The translations under genes were made by a program, and so were the position numbers. A stretch of 64,000 nucleotides of DNA from Allomuricauda ruestringensis DSM 13258. GTDB taxonomy: Bacteria; Bacteroidota; Bacteroidia; Flavobacteriales; Flavobacteriaceae. The stretch spans positions 1,127,501 through 1,191,500 of the forward strand of contig NC_015945.1 in assembly GCF_000224085.1 (NCBI RefSeq), written 5' to 3'. The notes under the pieces were generated by a model. The model was not told the DNA's origin. It made no database searches and saw only the letters and a list, made by a program, of their open reading frames with translations. Below, one piece after another: positions 43,074-51,805 of the stretch (positions within the stretch are counted from its first letter, which is position 1; each line of letters begins with the position of its first letter).

Positions 43074-44870
43074 ATGAAATTTATCCTTTCTTTTTTAGCA
43101 TTATTTACCGGGCTATGGATGACTGCCCAAACGAATACTTACGAAATTTCTTTTGACAATGCCGTACATCACGAAGCGGTTATCCAAGCTACTTTTCCCA
43201 ATTTAACTTCGGACACTGTGGAGTTTCGGATGAGCAGAACATCTCCCGGACGCTATGCACTTCATGAATTTGCGAAAAATGTTTATGGTTTTGAAGCTAC
43301 CGACAGCAAAGGAAACGCATTGACCGTTATCCGTCCCAATCCCTATGCATGGGAAGTAAGCGGGCACGATGGCACCATCAACATTAAATATATTTTGTTT
43401 GCCAACCGCGGTGGCGGCACCTACTCCCAAGTGGATGAAACACATGCCCACTTGAACATTCCTGCGACTTTTATGTTTTCTCCCGAGCTGAGCGCGCGTA
43501 GAATAGAAGTGACTTTTGATGTTCGTGAAGATTTGGATTGGAAAGTGGCCACACAGCTTCCTTTGGTATCTGGCACTACATATTCGGCTCCCGATCTATA
43601 TTATTTTATGGACAGCCCTACGGAAATCAGCAATTACATGCTTCGCTCTTTCGATGTAGATGGACAAACCATCAACCTTGCACTACATCATAAAGGAACC
43701 GAAGAAGAAGCTGATACATATTTTGAGAAAGTAAAGAAAATAGTATTGGCAGAAAAAGAAGTCTACGGTGAATTACCCGATTTTGATTATGGAAACTACA
43801 CCTTTTTGGCCTGCTATATCCCAAATGCCTCTGGAGATGGGATGGAGCACCGCAATTCCACTATTTTAACGAGCACCCGAAGCTTGGCCGATGGCGGAAT
43901 GGAACGGAATATTGGTACGGTATCGCACGAATTTTTCCATGCTTGGAACGTGGAGCGCATTCGCCCCAAAAGTTTGGAACCTTTTGACTTTAAGGCAGCC
44001 AATATGAGCGGTGCCCTTTGGTTTGCCGAAGGGTTTACCAGCTATTACACAGGTTTAATTTTATGCCGAGCAGGCCTTTCTTCGCCCAAGGAGTATGTAG
44101 AAGGTTTGGCCGGCACGTTCAATTATGTTTGGAACTCACCTGCAAGGCAGTTCTTTAATCCGATTGAAATGAGTTTTCAAGCCCCTTTTGTGGATGCCGC
44201 CACCTCTGTGGACCCGGTTAACAGGGACAATATGTTTATTTCTTACTATTCTTACGGAAGTGTTTTGGGACTGGCTTTAGATTTATCCCTTCGTGAAAAT
44301 GATTTGAATCTGGATGATTTTATGAAACTGGTGTGGAAAAAATATGGTGCCACTGAAATTCCATATACCATCCAAAATCTTCATGATACCTTGAACGAAT
44401 ACGCAGGCAAATCGTTTGGAGACCATTTTTTCAATAACTACATCTACCAAAGTGAAATGCCCAATTATAAAACGCTTATGGAGTCGGTAGGAGTGGTTTT
44501 GGTGCAACCAGAGTCGGACCCCTATTTTGGAGGGTATGTTTCCATGAGTGCCGATAAATCGGGTTATATGATTCTTAGAAATACAAAGATAGGAAGTCCT
44601 GCTTATGAAGCTGGTTTGGATAATGGTGATGTTATCCTAAATATTAACGATACTCCATTTACCAAAGACCAAACGTTTGAAGATTATCTAAAACAGTTTG
44701 CGATTGGTGAAACTTTAACCATCAACTTTACCCGATATGGCGAGCAAAAATCTACGGAACTGATATTAACACCCAATCCTGATTATTCTTTTAGTTTGAT
44801 GGAAGACAAAAATGAAGCACCGTCCCAAGAGATGCTTGAACAACGAAAAGAATGGCTTAAAATAGAATAA
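43074..44870 (+). CDS. M61 family metallopeptidase with PDZ domain
   Basis: A 598-residue exported peptidase (signal MKFILSFLALFTGLWMTAQ). An N-terminal beta domain precedes the thermolysin-like catalytic core: HEFFH at His285-Glu286-His289, with the third ligand Glu319 in LWFAEGFTSYY. Near the C-terminus (about 500-575) is a PDZ domain (GSPAYEAGLDNGDVILNINDTPF). This is the glycyl-aminopeptidase M61 layout; related enzymes cleave after Gly or Ala. Its stop abuts the next gene's ATG, so the pair is coupled. Confidence 0.93.
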   Translation: MKFILSFLALFTGLWMTAQTNTYEISFDNAVHHEAVIQATFPNLTSDTVEFRMSRTSPGRYALHEFAKNVYGFEATDSKGNALTVIRPNPYAWEVSGHDGTINIKYILFANRGGGTYSQVDETHAHLNIPATFMFSPELSARRIEVTFDVREDLDWKVATQLPLVSGTTYSAPDLYYFMDSPTEISNYMLRSFDVDGQTINLALHHKGTEEEADTYFEKVKKIVLAEKEVYGELPDFDYGNYTFLACYIPNASGDGMEHRNSTILTSTRSLADGGMERNIGTVSHEFFHAWNVERIRPKSLEPFDFKAANMSGALWFAEGFTSYYTGLILCRAGLSSPKEYVEGLAGTFNYVWNSPARQFFNPIEMSFQAPFVDAATSVDPVNRDNMFISYYSYGSVLGLALDLSLRENDLNLDDFMKLVWKKYGATEIPYTIQNLHDTLNEYAGKSFGDHFFNNYIYQSEMPNYKTLMESVGVVLVQPESDPYFGGYVSMSADKSGYMILRNTKIGSPAYEAGLDNGDVILNINDTPFTKDQTFEDYLKQFAIGETLTINFTRYGEQKSTELILTPNPDYSFSLMEDKNEAPSQEMLEQRKEWLKIE

Positions 44871-45401
44871 ATGATTAGCTACAAACAAGCTAGCACCTTG
44901 GAAGAACTACAACAGATTCTGGTTCTTCAACAGCAAAATTTACCTCAAAATTTGAGCTCCGAAGAAAGAAGTAGTGAAGGTTTCGTAACGGTGGAACACA
45001 CGTTGGAGGTTCTCAAAACAATGAGCGATGTGTGCGGGCATATCATTGCCGTGGAGGATAATCAAGTTGTAGGGTATGCCCTATGTATGCACCCTAAATT
45101 TGCTGATGAGATTGAAGTGCTACGCCCTATGTTCAAAGAAATTGATAGTGCTATCGATGATAATGTCAACTATATGGTGATGGGGCAAATCTGTGTAGCC
45201 AAAAGTCATCGGGGCAAAGGTGTTTTCCGAAATCTGTATCAAACCATGAAAGAGAAATTGCCCGAAGGCTTTGATACCATCATTACGGAAGTGGACGGAA
45301 AAAACAAAAGGTCTTTGGCGGCGCATGCGGCCATAGGGTTTAAAACCCTGACCATATACCATTCGGGTGAAAAAGAATGGCACATCATTAGTTTGCAATA
45401 A
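44871..45401 (+). CDS. GNAT family N-acetyltransferase
   Basis: A 176-residue acetyl-CoA-dependent transferase. Motif A is MGQICVAKSHRGKGVFRNLYQ (V..SHRGKG, acetyl-CoA pyrophosphate loop), preceded by the beta strands HIIAVEDNQVVGYALCM and followed by ITEVDGKNKRSLAAHAAIGFK. Substrate unknown. Its ATG directly follows the M61 stop codon. Confidence 0.88.
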   Translation: MISYKQASTLEELQQILVLQQQNLPQNLSSEERSSEGFVTVEHTLEVLKTMSDVCGHIIAVEDNQVVGYALCMHPKFADEIEVLRPMFKEIDSAIDDNVNYMVMGQICVAKSHRGKGVFRNLYQTMKEKLPEGFDTIITEVDGKNKRSLAAHAAIGFKTLTIYHSGEKEWHIISLQ

Positions 45402-45606
45402 GAAATCTTTCCAAATAAATTTTGGTTATCACAGGGGACTGTAAATTAAACTCTGTCCGTTGACCCAATTCCTTTCGGGCTAGCCTTTGGCTGATGCAAG
45501 TATCATGCTTGTGCCTCCACTAAAGCTTCTATTTTGAATGCTTTTTCCGGCACGTGCCTAGAGGCACTTGCGCTGGCTCCGACCATCAATCCAACTTTCT
45601 GGAATT
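45402..45606. other. Gene-free gap with several hairpins, possible mobile-element relic
   Basis: Two hairpin-forming tracts (CTAGCCTTTGGCTGATGC, and GTGCC-TAGA-GGCAC) sit in DNA of higher GC than its flanks. A tract near 45434 (CTGTAAATTAAACTCTGTCC) resembles the edge of IS256-type elements, but no transposase coding remains. I see no credible gene. Confidence 0.3.
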
Positions 45607-46749
45607 CTAATACCCGAAGTCCGCTTTGAGGGCATCAATTTTTTTGAGGGCCAAATCCTTGGTCAAAAAGTCGATTTCTTCCAATTGGAAGGCTTTTTCA
45701 AACGTTTTAAACGCTTTTTTTGGCTCTCCTATAAACTCATAGTACTCTGCTTCAAAATAAAAGCCCATCATGGTATCGGGATATTCCTTTTTGCAAAGAT
45801 CGGCCAAAGGTTCCAGTGACTCGTAGTCTTCTTTTTTCAGACAGGCGGCATAAATGGCCATAATATCGTTGAGTTCCACTGGCTTTTCAAACCCGAATAG
45901 GTCTTCTATGGTTTGGTATCTATTCTCTAAATAATTGAAAACAGGTTCTTCAGAAGTAAGAATGTCTGATTTGTATTCTGCAGGCGTTATGGGTCTGTAG
46001 ATGCTGAACACATTATCAAAAGCTTTGCTAATCCCGTAAGCTGCAATGGAAGTGTGGTCGGCGCTTTCGTACTCATCAAAAAAGTAGCGCAATGATTCTT
46101 TGGTGATGGAGTTGATGCTGTTGTGCATTTGAAGGATACGCTGTCTATCGTCGGAAGGTTGTTTTTCCACAATCAAATTGTAAAAAATCACTTGATTCAG
46201 TTCAGATAAACGAGCGGGAACCCTGCTTTCCATTTCGGTGGCCATTACTGGGGATATGCTGATATAAGAATTGAAAAGAGAGCGTTCTTTGAATAGGTAA
46301 TAATTGCCAAAATTAGCAGTGATGTCGTAACCTACGAACATTTTGAAGGGAGCTATATTGTAGCTGGTCTCTAAATAGGGAATCAGTTCCGTACCCAAAA
46401 ATTCGTAGAACATTTTACCTTTCTCGGTGGGCAGGCCAGATACATCTTCGTAAGCACAATCTTCCCATCTCAGGTCGTTCTGTAATTGATGAACGCCAAC
46501 TACGATTGCTTCGGGCATACGGTCGAACCTACTTTGGAATTTTACGTTGGCCACAACAAGGTCGAACAGGTGTTCGGCATCCAACACCACAATCAACGGG
46601 TATGTTTTTTCTTTGGTGTAATCTTCTGGAAAATAATAGGACACATCTCTGCGCTCTTGTAGTTTGAACGATTCAAAGATTTCCTTTTTTACTTGAGCGC
46701 CTAGGTTCAGGCAGATGAAGCCTATCAGTAGAAATAGACATTTTTTCAT
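45607..46749 (-). CDS. Exported alpha/beta hydrolase-fold protein of the esterase D type, nucleophile replaced
   Basis: A 380-residue protein with signal peptide (MKKCLFLLIGFICLNLGAQ). The fold is that of putative esterases (PLIVVLDAEHLFDLV, MPEAIVVGVHQ, then the elbow). Where active members have G-x-S-x-G, this one reads VGYDITANFG, with Asp142 in the serine position, so serine-esterase activity is unlikely. A C-terminal helical part (about 300-380; AEYYEFIGEPKKAFKTFEKAF) looks like TPR repeats. It may be a binding or scaffold protein. It follows a flippase-like gene by 25 bases. Confidence 0.8.
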   Translation of the reverse strand: MKKCLFLLIGFICLNLGAQVKKEIFESFKLQERRDVSYYFPEDYTKEKTYPLIVVLDAEHLFDLVVANVKFQSRFDRMPEAIVVGVHQLQNDLRWEDCAYEDVSGLPTEKGKMFYEFLGTELIPYLETSYNIAPFKMFVGYDITANFGNYYLFKERSLFNSYISISPVMATEMESRVPARLSELNQVIFYNLIVEKQPSDDRQRILQMHNSINSITKESLRYFFDEYESADHTSIAAYGISKAFDNVFSIYRPITPAEYKSDILTSEEPVFNYLENRYQTIEDLFGFEKPVELNDIMAIYAACLKKEDYESLEPLADLCKKEYPDTMMGFYFEAEYYEFIGEPKKAFKTFEKAFQLEEIDFLTKDLALKKIDALKADFGY

Positions 46750-46774
46750 TGGTTAAGTTTTACGCGGTTGGGGC

Positions 46775-47740
46775 TTACCGATTTCTATTCAATAACGGTA
46801 ATACAATGAATGATATTGTACCAAAAACTACGACCATTAAGGTTTGTGCGATCCACATGATCCATCCAAATGCATCTCCAGAAACCGAGCTTATTCCGTA
46901 AATGCCCAAGGCCGCACTTACAGCTATGGGATACAGGCCAATTCCGCCGTTGGTTGTGGACATGGCGAAGGCTCCGGCCACAAAGGCAACCAACAATTCA
47001 CCCAAGGATAGTGTTATAGTTTCTTCAACGGTATATTTTATAACCCAAAACATGCCAAAATAGGCAACCCAAATAAAGAGTGTGTGGAAGATGAACGGCC
47101 ATTTGTTCTTCATTTTGAAAACACTGAGCACGCCATCTTTTAGACCGTTTAAAAATCCTTTTAGCCTTATCGCCAAAGGTGATTTGGATTTACGGATGAT
47201 GAACGATCCCAAAAACAAGCCTACAATGCCTACGAATAAAATTCCAATGGCACCGATGAAGTTTACTCCTTTTTCTTCCAAAAAACCAAGGATAAAGTCG
47301 GTTTGAAGCACCAAGGTGATCATGATGATGGCCAGAAGCATCAAAAGATCGATGACCCTTTCGGTGACAATGGTCCCAAACCCTTTTTCAAAAGGAACAT
47401 TTTCGTAAGTGGTGAGCGCGGTTGCCCTAAGGATTTCGCCAGAACGGGGAATCCCCAAGTTGGCGAAATAGGATATAAGTACAATAAATATGGTGTTGAC
47501 GGTTTTGGGCCTGTATCCCATGGGTTTCAAGAGGTATTTCCAGCGAACCGCCCTCGAAATATGGCTCAAAATCCCAATAATCACGGAAACCCCTACCCAG
47601 AATGGGCTTGCATTGGAAATATAATGGATAATCTGTTTTCGTTCTTCTGGCGTGGTGGAGTTGTAGGAGTACCAAATCAAAAACAGCCCAAAAGTAATGG
47701 GTACGAATATCTTAAGGAATTTTTTTAGGGATTTGCCCAA
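46775..47740 (-). CDS. LPG_synthase_TM (UPF0104) family flippase-like membrane protein
   Basis: A 321-residue inner-membrane protein with about eight spans: PFWVGVSVIIGILSHISRAVRWKYLLKPMGY is the family signature, followed by YFANLGIPRSGEILRATAL and TNGGIGLYPIAVSAALGIYG. The family includes the flippase domain of lysyl-phosphatidylglycerol synthase; the lipid it handles is unknown. The only good start is TTG at 47740, 3 bases after the panD stop, so it is translated from the pan transcript. Confidence 0.87.
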   Translation of the reverse strand: MGKSLKKFLKIFVPITFGLFLIWYSYNSTTPEERKQIIHYISNASPFWVGVSVIIGILSHISRAVRWKYLLKPMGYRPKTVNTIFIVLISYFANLGIPRSGEILRATALTTYENVPFEKGFGTIVTERVIDLLMLLAIIMITLVLQTDFILGFLEEKGVNFIGAIGILFVGIVGLFLGSFIIRKSKSPLAIRLKGFLNGLKDGVLSVFKMKNKWPFIFHTLFIWVAYFGMFWVIKYTVEETITLSLGELLVAFVAGAFAMSTTNGGIGLYPIAVSAALGIYGISSVSGDAFGWIMWIAQTLMVVVFGTISFIVLPLLNRNR

Positions 47741-47743
47741 AAT

Positions 47744-48094
47744 TTACTTGAGTAGATTGGTTTCCTCGTTGGGGAACACCAATGCTGGATTAAATGTTTT
47801 TGCCTCTTCGATATCCATCCAAGCGTAGGTGATCAGGATCAATACGTCTCCCACGGCCACTTTTCTGGCAGCGGCTCCGTTAAGGGTCAGCTCTCCGGAA
47901 TGTCTGGGGCCTGGAATTGCGTAGGTTTCCAATCGCTCACCGTTGTTGTTGTTCACGATCTGCACTTTTTCACCCCTAATTATATTGGCGGCATCCATAA
48001 GATCTTCGTCTATGGTAATGCTCCCTATATAATTAAGGTCAGCCCCGGTAACTTTTACTCGGTGAATTTTAGATTTTACGACTTCTACTTGCAT
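47744..48094 (-). CDS. panD: Aspartate 1-decarboxylase
   Basis: A 116-residue proenzyme that makes beta-alanine for pantothenate and CoA. The self-cleavage site Gly-Ser is in NYIGSITID, generating the pyruvoyl group, and the [11 protein letters not shown] segment is typical. Sits 12 bases after panC, with which it shares the pathway. Confidence 0.97.
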   Translation of the reverse strand: MQVEVVKSKIHRVKVTGADLNYIGSITIDEDLMDAANIIRGEKVQIVNNNNGERLETYAIPGPRHSGELTLNGAAARKVAVGDVLILITYAWMDIEEAKTFNPALVFPNEETNLLK

Positions 48095-48106
48095 GGTGCA
48101 AAATTA

Positions 48107-48955
48107 TCAATTCAATCTTAGATTATCAATTAAGCGTACGCCGTCTGCGTAAACGGCTATAAATGCTCTATATTTTTGGTTGTCCTGTATTTTAAAAGCT
48201 GGGGTGAGAGTATTCTCGTCGGCAATTTCAAAATATTCCAGATCAAACAAAGGGTGTTGCTCAAATTCGGATTTTACCCAATCCGTTATATATGCAGCAC
48301 TTTTCGTGCCAAATTTAGCTTTGGCAGCTTGTAGTGTATCATGAATAAAACCAGCTTGTTCACGGGGTTTTTTTGACAGTCTCTCATTACGGGAACTCAT
48401 GGCCAATCCGTTTGGTTCTCTTTCAATGGGGCAACCTATAATGGTGTAGGGCAAATTCTTGATTTCGGCCATTTTTCGGATAATCTGCAATTGTTGAAAG
48501 TCTTTTTCTCCAAAATAGGCACTGTCCGGGGCTACCGTTCTTAGTAAAAGTTCCACGATGGTGCCAACACCATCAAAATGACCTGCTCTGAACTCACCTT
48601 CCATTACTTTGTCCAAACCATTGAACTCATAGGATTCAGGGGTAACTTTCCCTTCATAGATTTCATCGACCGTAGGTGCAAATACCACAATATTGTCCGA
48701 AACCTGTTTTAATAGGTCGATATCCTTTTCAAAAGTTCTTGGATATTTATCCAGATCATCCTTTTTGTCGAATTGTGTAGGGTTCACAAAAATGCTTACC
48801 ACGACCAAATCATTTTCCGAAAGGGCTTTTTTTATCAAGGAGATATGACCGGTATGGAGTGCCCCCATAGTGGGTACAAGACCAATGGTGCGGTCTTTGT
48901 TGCGCTGCTCCAAGGTAAAGGCGTTGAGTTCTTTTTTACGGTCGAATATCTTCAT
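48107..48955 (-). CDS. panC: Pantothenate synthetase
   Basis: A 282-residue ATP-dependent ligase that joins pantoate and beta-alanine. ATG at 48955 (MKIFDRKKEL) preferred over a TTG four codons earlier. Motifs: PTMGALHTGHISLIK with the HxGH-type ATP site, FVNPTQFDKKDDLDKYPRT, FGEKDFQQLQIIRKM and the SSRNERLS signature. It leads the panC-panD-flippase-pseudoesterase run and is divergent from the synthase-like gene at 49058. Confidence 0.97.
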   Translation of the reverse strand: MKIFDRKKELNAFTLEQRNKDRTIGLVPTMGALHTGHISLIKKALSENDLVVVSIFVNPTQFDKKDDLDKYPRTFEKDIDLLKQVSDNIVVFAPTVDEIYEGKVTPESYEFNGLDKVMEGEFRAGHFDGVGTIVELLLRTVAPDSAYFGEKDFQQLQIIRKMAEIKNLPYTIIGCPIEREPNGLAMSSRNERLSKKPREQAGFIHDTLQAAKAKFGTKSAAYITDWVKSEFEQHPLFDLEYFEIADENTLTPAFKIQDNQKYRAFIAVYADGVRLIDNLRLN

Positions 48956-48974
48956 ATACAGGTACAAAAGGGTG

Positions 48975-48982
48975 CAAAAATA
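48975..48982 (-). promoter_or_regulatory. -7 element TATTTTTG for panC
   Basis: TATTTTTGCACC on the minus strand matches TAnnTTTG, 20 bases before the panC ATG. Confidence 0.6.
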
Positions 48983-49013
48983 CTATAAATACAGCTAATC
49001 AGCATAATTTTTG

Positions 49014-49021
49014 TACTTTTG
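49014..49021 (+). promoter_or_regulatory. -7 element TACTTTTG for the synthase-like gene
   Basis: TACTTTTGCAGC matches TAnnTTTG, 37 bases before the ATG at 49058; it overlaps the longer TTG-initiated frame opening, which is therefore not used. Confidence 0.6.
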
Positions 49022-49057
49022 CAGCTATGTTTTTCGGATAAACAAAAGAAAGTGTTT

Positions 49058-49867
49058 ATGAATGGTAAAAAGGTATTGTTTGTATCTTCTGAATTAGTTC
49101 CCTACCTCCCAGAGAATCCTGTTTCCTTAATGTCGTACGAAGCGCCTAGAATGGTGAACAGCAACGGTGGGCAAATCCGCATATTTATGCCAAGGTATGG
49201 AAACATTAACGAAAGGAGGCATCAATTACATGAGGTAATACGTTTATCGGGGATGAACCTGGTGATCAACGACATGGATATGCCCCTGATCATAAAGGTG
49301 GCATCCATACCAAAAGAGCGAATCCAAGTCTATTTTATAGACAATGACGAATATTTTAAAAGAAAAGCAACGTTTGCCGATGCTGATGGGAATTTGTTTC
49401 CGGATAACGACGAGCGCGCGATATTCTTTGCAAAAGGAGTTGTGGAAACGGTAAAAAAATTGAACTGGTCCCCGGATATCATCCATGTTCACGGTTGGAT
49501 GGCTTCCCTGGTGCCGCTTTACCTAAGAAAATACTATGCAGATGAGCCTTTGTTCTCTGAAAGTAGAATTGTAACATCAGTATATGGTAAAGATTTTGAG
49601 GGAGAGCTCGATACTACCATGATAGATAAAATAGCTTTTGATGGCATAGACAAAGAAGAAATTTCTGCACTGTCCCATCCCGAGTATAATAATTTGTTAA
49701 AGGTTGCCGTAGATCATTCCGATGCCGTTATTTTAGCCGCGGAGGAATTGTCCGATGACCTAAAAAGCCATATAGACAATCTTTCCGTACCTGTTTTGCC
49801 CTACGTTTCACTTCAAGAAGCAGAAGAGGCATACACAAATTTCTATAATACAGAGGTTTTAAAATAG
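49058..49867 (+). CDS. Single-domain glycogen/starch synthase-like protein
   Basis: A 269-residue protein homologous to the N-terminal Rossmann half of GT5 glycogen synthases ([64 protein letters not shown]). Real synthases have a KxGGL nucleotide-sugar loop after the first strand; here that place reads [14 protein letters not shown]. The C-terminal GT-B half is absent altogether. It therefore cannot work as a standard synthase. It is followed 5 bases later by the DUF4270 gene, so a surface or regulatory role is possible. Confidence 0.82.
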   Translation: MNGKKVLFVSSELVPYLPENPVSLMSYEAPRMVNSNGGQIRIFMPRYGNINERRHQLHEVIRLSGMNLVINDMDMPLIIKVASIPKERIQVYFIDNDEYFKRKATFADADGNLFPDNDERAIFFAKGVVETVKKLNWSPDIIHVHGWMASLVPLYLRKYYADEPLFSESRIVTSVYGKDFEGELDTTMIDKIAFDGIDKEEISALSHPEYNNLLKVAVDHSDAVILAAEELSDDLKSHIDNLSVPVLPYVSLQEAEEAYTNFYNTEVLK

Positions 49868-49872
49868 ATTTA

Positions 49873-51681
49873 ATGAGATTTTCCAAGATTATCAAAGTTT
49901 CGGCACTGTTTGGAACTTTGTTTTTACTAATTGCTTCTTGTGAAGACGAATTGGACACCATAGGTGAAGGTGTTATTGCAGGAGAGCCTTTTACAACCGG
50001 TAAAGTGGAGTACGATGTGTTTGCCTATAACAAAGGCATTACTGCGGTACAGACCAATAAATTGCCGCTATACCAATTGGGCACCTTTAATGATCCCATT
50101 TATGGCCAAAGGAAGGCCAGCATCATTTCCCAGCTTCAGTTGTCCACAACATCACCCACGTTTGGTGATATTTCCCAAACAGACGAGGACGATCCAGATA
50201 ACGATCAAGAGAACGAAACCGTAAAAGAGGTCTATTTATACATACCTTTTCAAACATCACCTTCGCCCGATTCGGATGGAGATGGAGTGCCCGACGAGTT
50301 GGAAAAAAGCGATGATGACGTTGACGACCCTAATTCCGATTGGGACGGTGACGGGGTAACCGATAACCAAGAGCGGGTCCAAGGTTCAAACCCCTATGAC
50401 CCCGATGAGGATGGAACTGAGGATAATTTTGTGTCAAACAATTATCCAAATAAGTTCGATTTGGACAGTATTTATGGCTATAGCGATGAAGAACAGACTT
50501 TTAATTTGGTGGTCTCTAGATCCAATTACTTTCTTCGGGACTTGGATCCAAATTCCAATTTTGAACAGGCACAGGAATATTATTCCAATCAGGATTTTTC
50601 CAGTTTTATTGGTGAAACACTTTTTAATGGAGAGGTAACCATAGACGATGAGGAAATGTTGTTCCGTGATAACGAAGATGATCCCGATACAGAGGACGTT
50701 GACGAGTCCAAGGAAATAACCAGTAGATTAAACCCAGGTATCCGTGTAGAGCTAAACAAGGATTTCTTCCAACAAAACATTTTGGACAAAGAAGGTCAAG
50801 CTGAGCTATTGAGCAGTTCCAATTTTAAAAATTTCCTTCGGGGAGTACATTTATCGGGAACCGATATGGAGCAGTTAATGTTCTTGCTGGATTTGTCCGA
50901 AGCAAATATTACCATTACCTATACGTACGATGATTATGACGCCGAAACCGAGGAAGAAGTAACATCCGAAAAGGATTTTGTATTAAACTTTCTTGTGAGT
51001 TCCCAAACAGGGGTTACTGGAAATGCCGTAAATATTTTTGAGAATGAAATGTTACCGCCAGAAGTAGAGAATGCCTTGAACAGTGGAGAGAATGCTTCTA
51101 GAATATATGTAAAAGGCGGTGCCACACTTGCCGAGGTACGCTTGTTTGAAGAAGTGGAAAACGGAGGAGCAAACATTATTAACCAGATCAAGCAGAACAA
51201 TTGGGTGATCAACGAAGCCAATTTGGTATTCTATGTGGATCGTGGAACGCTGGATGAGTCGGTCGTAGAACCACCGAGGCTTTATTTGTACAATGCAGAA
51301 ACCAATCGACCCCTATTTGATGCATCTAATGAAGACCCAACAGTTAATTCCGGTTCAAATCCATTAAAATATTTTCTAAATCACGGTGGACTTTTGGAGA
51401 AAGAAAATAACCGAGGTGTAAAATATAAAATCCGTATTACGGAACATATCAACAATATTATCGTCAGGGATTCTGCAAACGCCAAATTAGGGCTGACTTT
51501 GACCCCTAATATTAACTTTATAGGTGTTCAAGAAGTGGTTGGTAGCGATATGCAGGGAATCGATTATCCTGTTGCAGCATCCATAAGTCCTTTGGGTACG
51601 GTTTTATATGGGAGTAATGTGTCCAATGGAGAAGAAGGCAAGAAACTCAAATTGGAAATTCACTACACCGAGGCCAATTAA
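49873..51681 (+). CDS. DUF4270 lipoprotein with thrombospondin type 3-like calcium repeats
   Basis: A 602-residue outer-membrane-anchored lipoprotein (lipobox LLIASC, Cys23). The DUF4270 body starts with [21 protein letters not shown] and runs to the C-terminus. Inserted at about 132-185 is a run of Asp-rich repeats ([39 protein letters not shown]) of the TSP3 type that binds calcium. The family is common in this phylum and has no assigned role. It lies between the synthase-like gene and glmS. Confidence 0.87.
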   Translation: MRFSKIIKVSALFGTLFLLIASCEDELDTIGEGVIAGEPFTTGKVEYDVFAYNKGITAVQTNKLPLYQLGTFNDPIYGQRKASIISQLQLSTTSPTFGDISQTDEDDPDNDQENETVKEVYLYIPFQTSPSPDSDGDGVPDELEKSDDDVDDPNSDWDGDGVTDNQERVQGSNPYDPDEDGTEDNFVSNNYPNKFDLDSIYGYSDEEQTFNLVVSRSNYFLRDLDPNSNFEQAQEYYSNQDFSSFIGETLFNGEVTIDDEEMLFRDNEDDPDTEDVDESKEITSRLNPGIRVELNKDFFQQNILDKEGQAELLSSSNFKNFLRGVHLSGTDMEQLMFLLDLSEANITITYTYDDYDAETEEEVTSEKDFVLNFLVSSQTGVTGNAVNIFENEMLPPEVENALNSGENASRIYVKGGATLAEVRLFEEVENGGANIINQIKQNNWVINEANLVFYVDRGTLDESVVEPPRLYLYNAETNRPLFDASNEDPTVNSGSNPLKYFLNHGGLLEKENNRGVKYKIRITEHINNIIVRDSANAKLGLTLTPNINFIGVQEVVGSDMQGIDYPVAASISPLGTVLYGSNVSNGEEGKKLKLEIHYTEAN

Positions 51682-51805
51682 AAGTACGAATTTATCGTAG
51701 TTTTTTGAACGTTTATCGTTTTAAAGAACCAGAACTACATATTTTAACGTATACCTTTTAAATTTGATGACCAACCCCCAAATGGTTATTAACTAAAAAA
51801 ATCTT

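Noticed and set aside
45402-45606. Intact insertion sequence
   Set aside because: Only 205 bases, no transposase coding, and no convincing terminal inverted repeats; kept as a low-confidence relic.
51682-51805. glmS ribozyme upstream of glmS
   Set aside because: The 124-base leader lacks the ribozyme core and is mostly A/T-rich.
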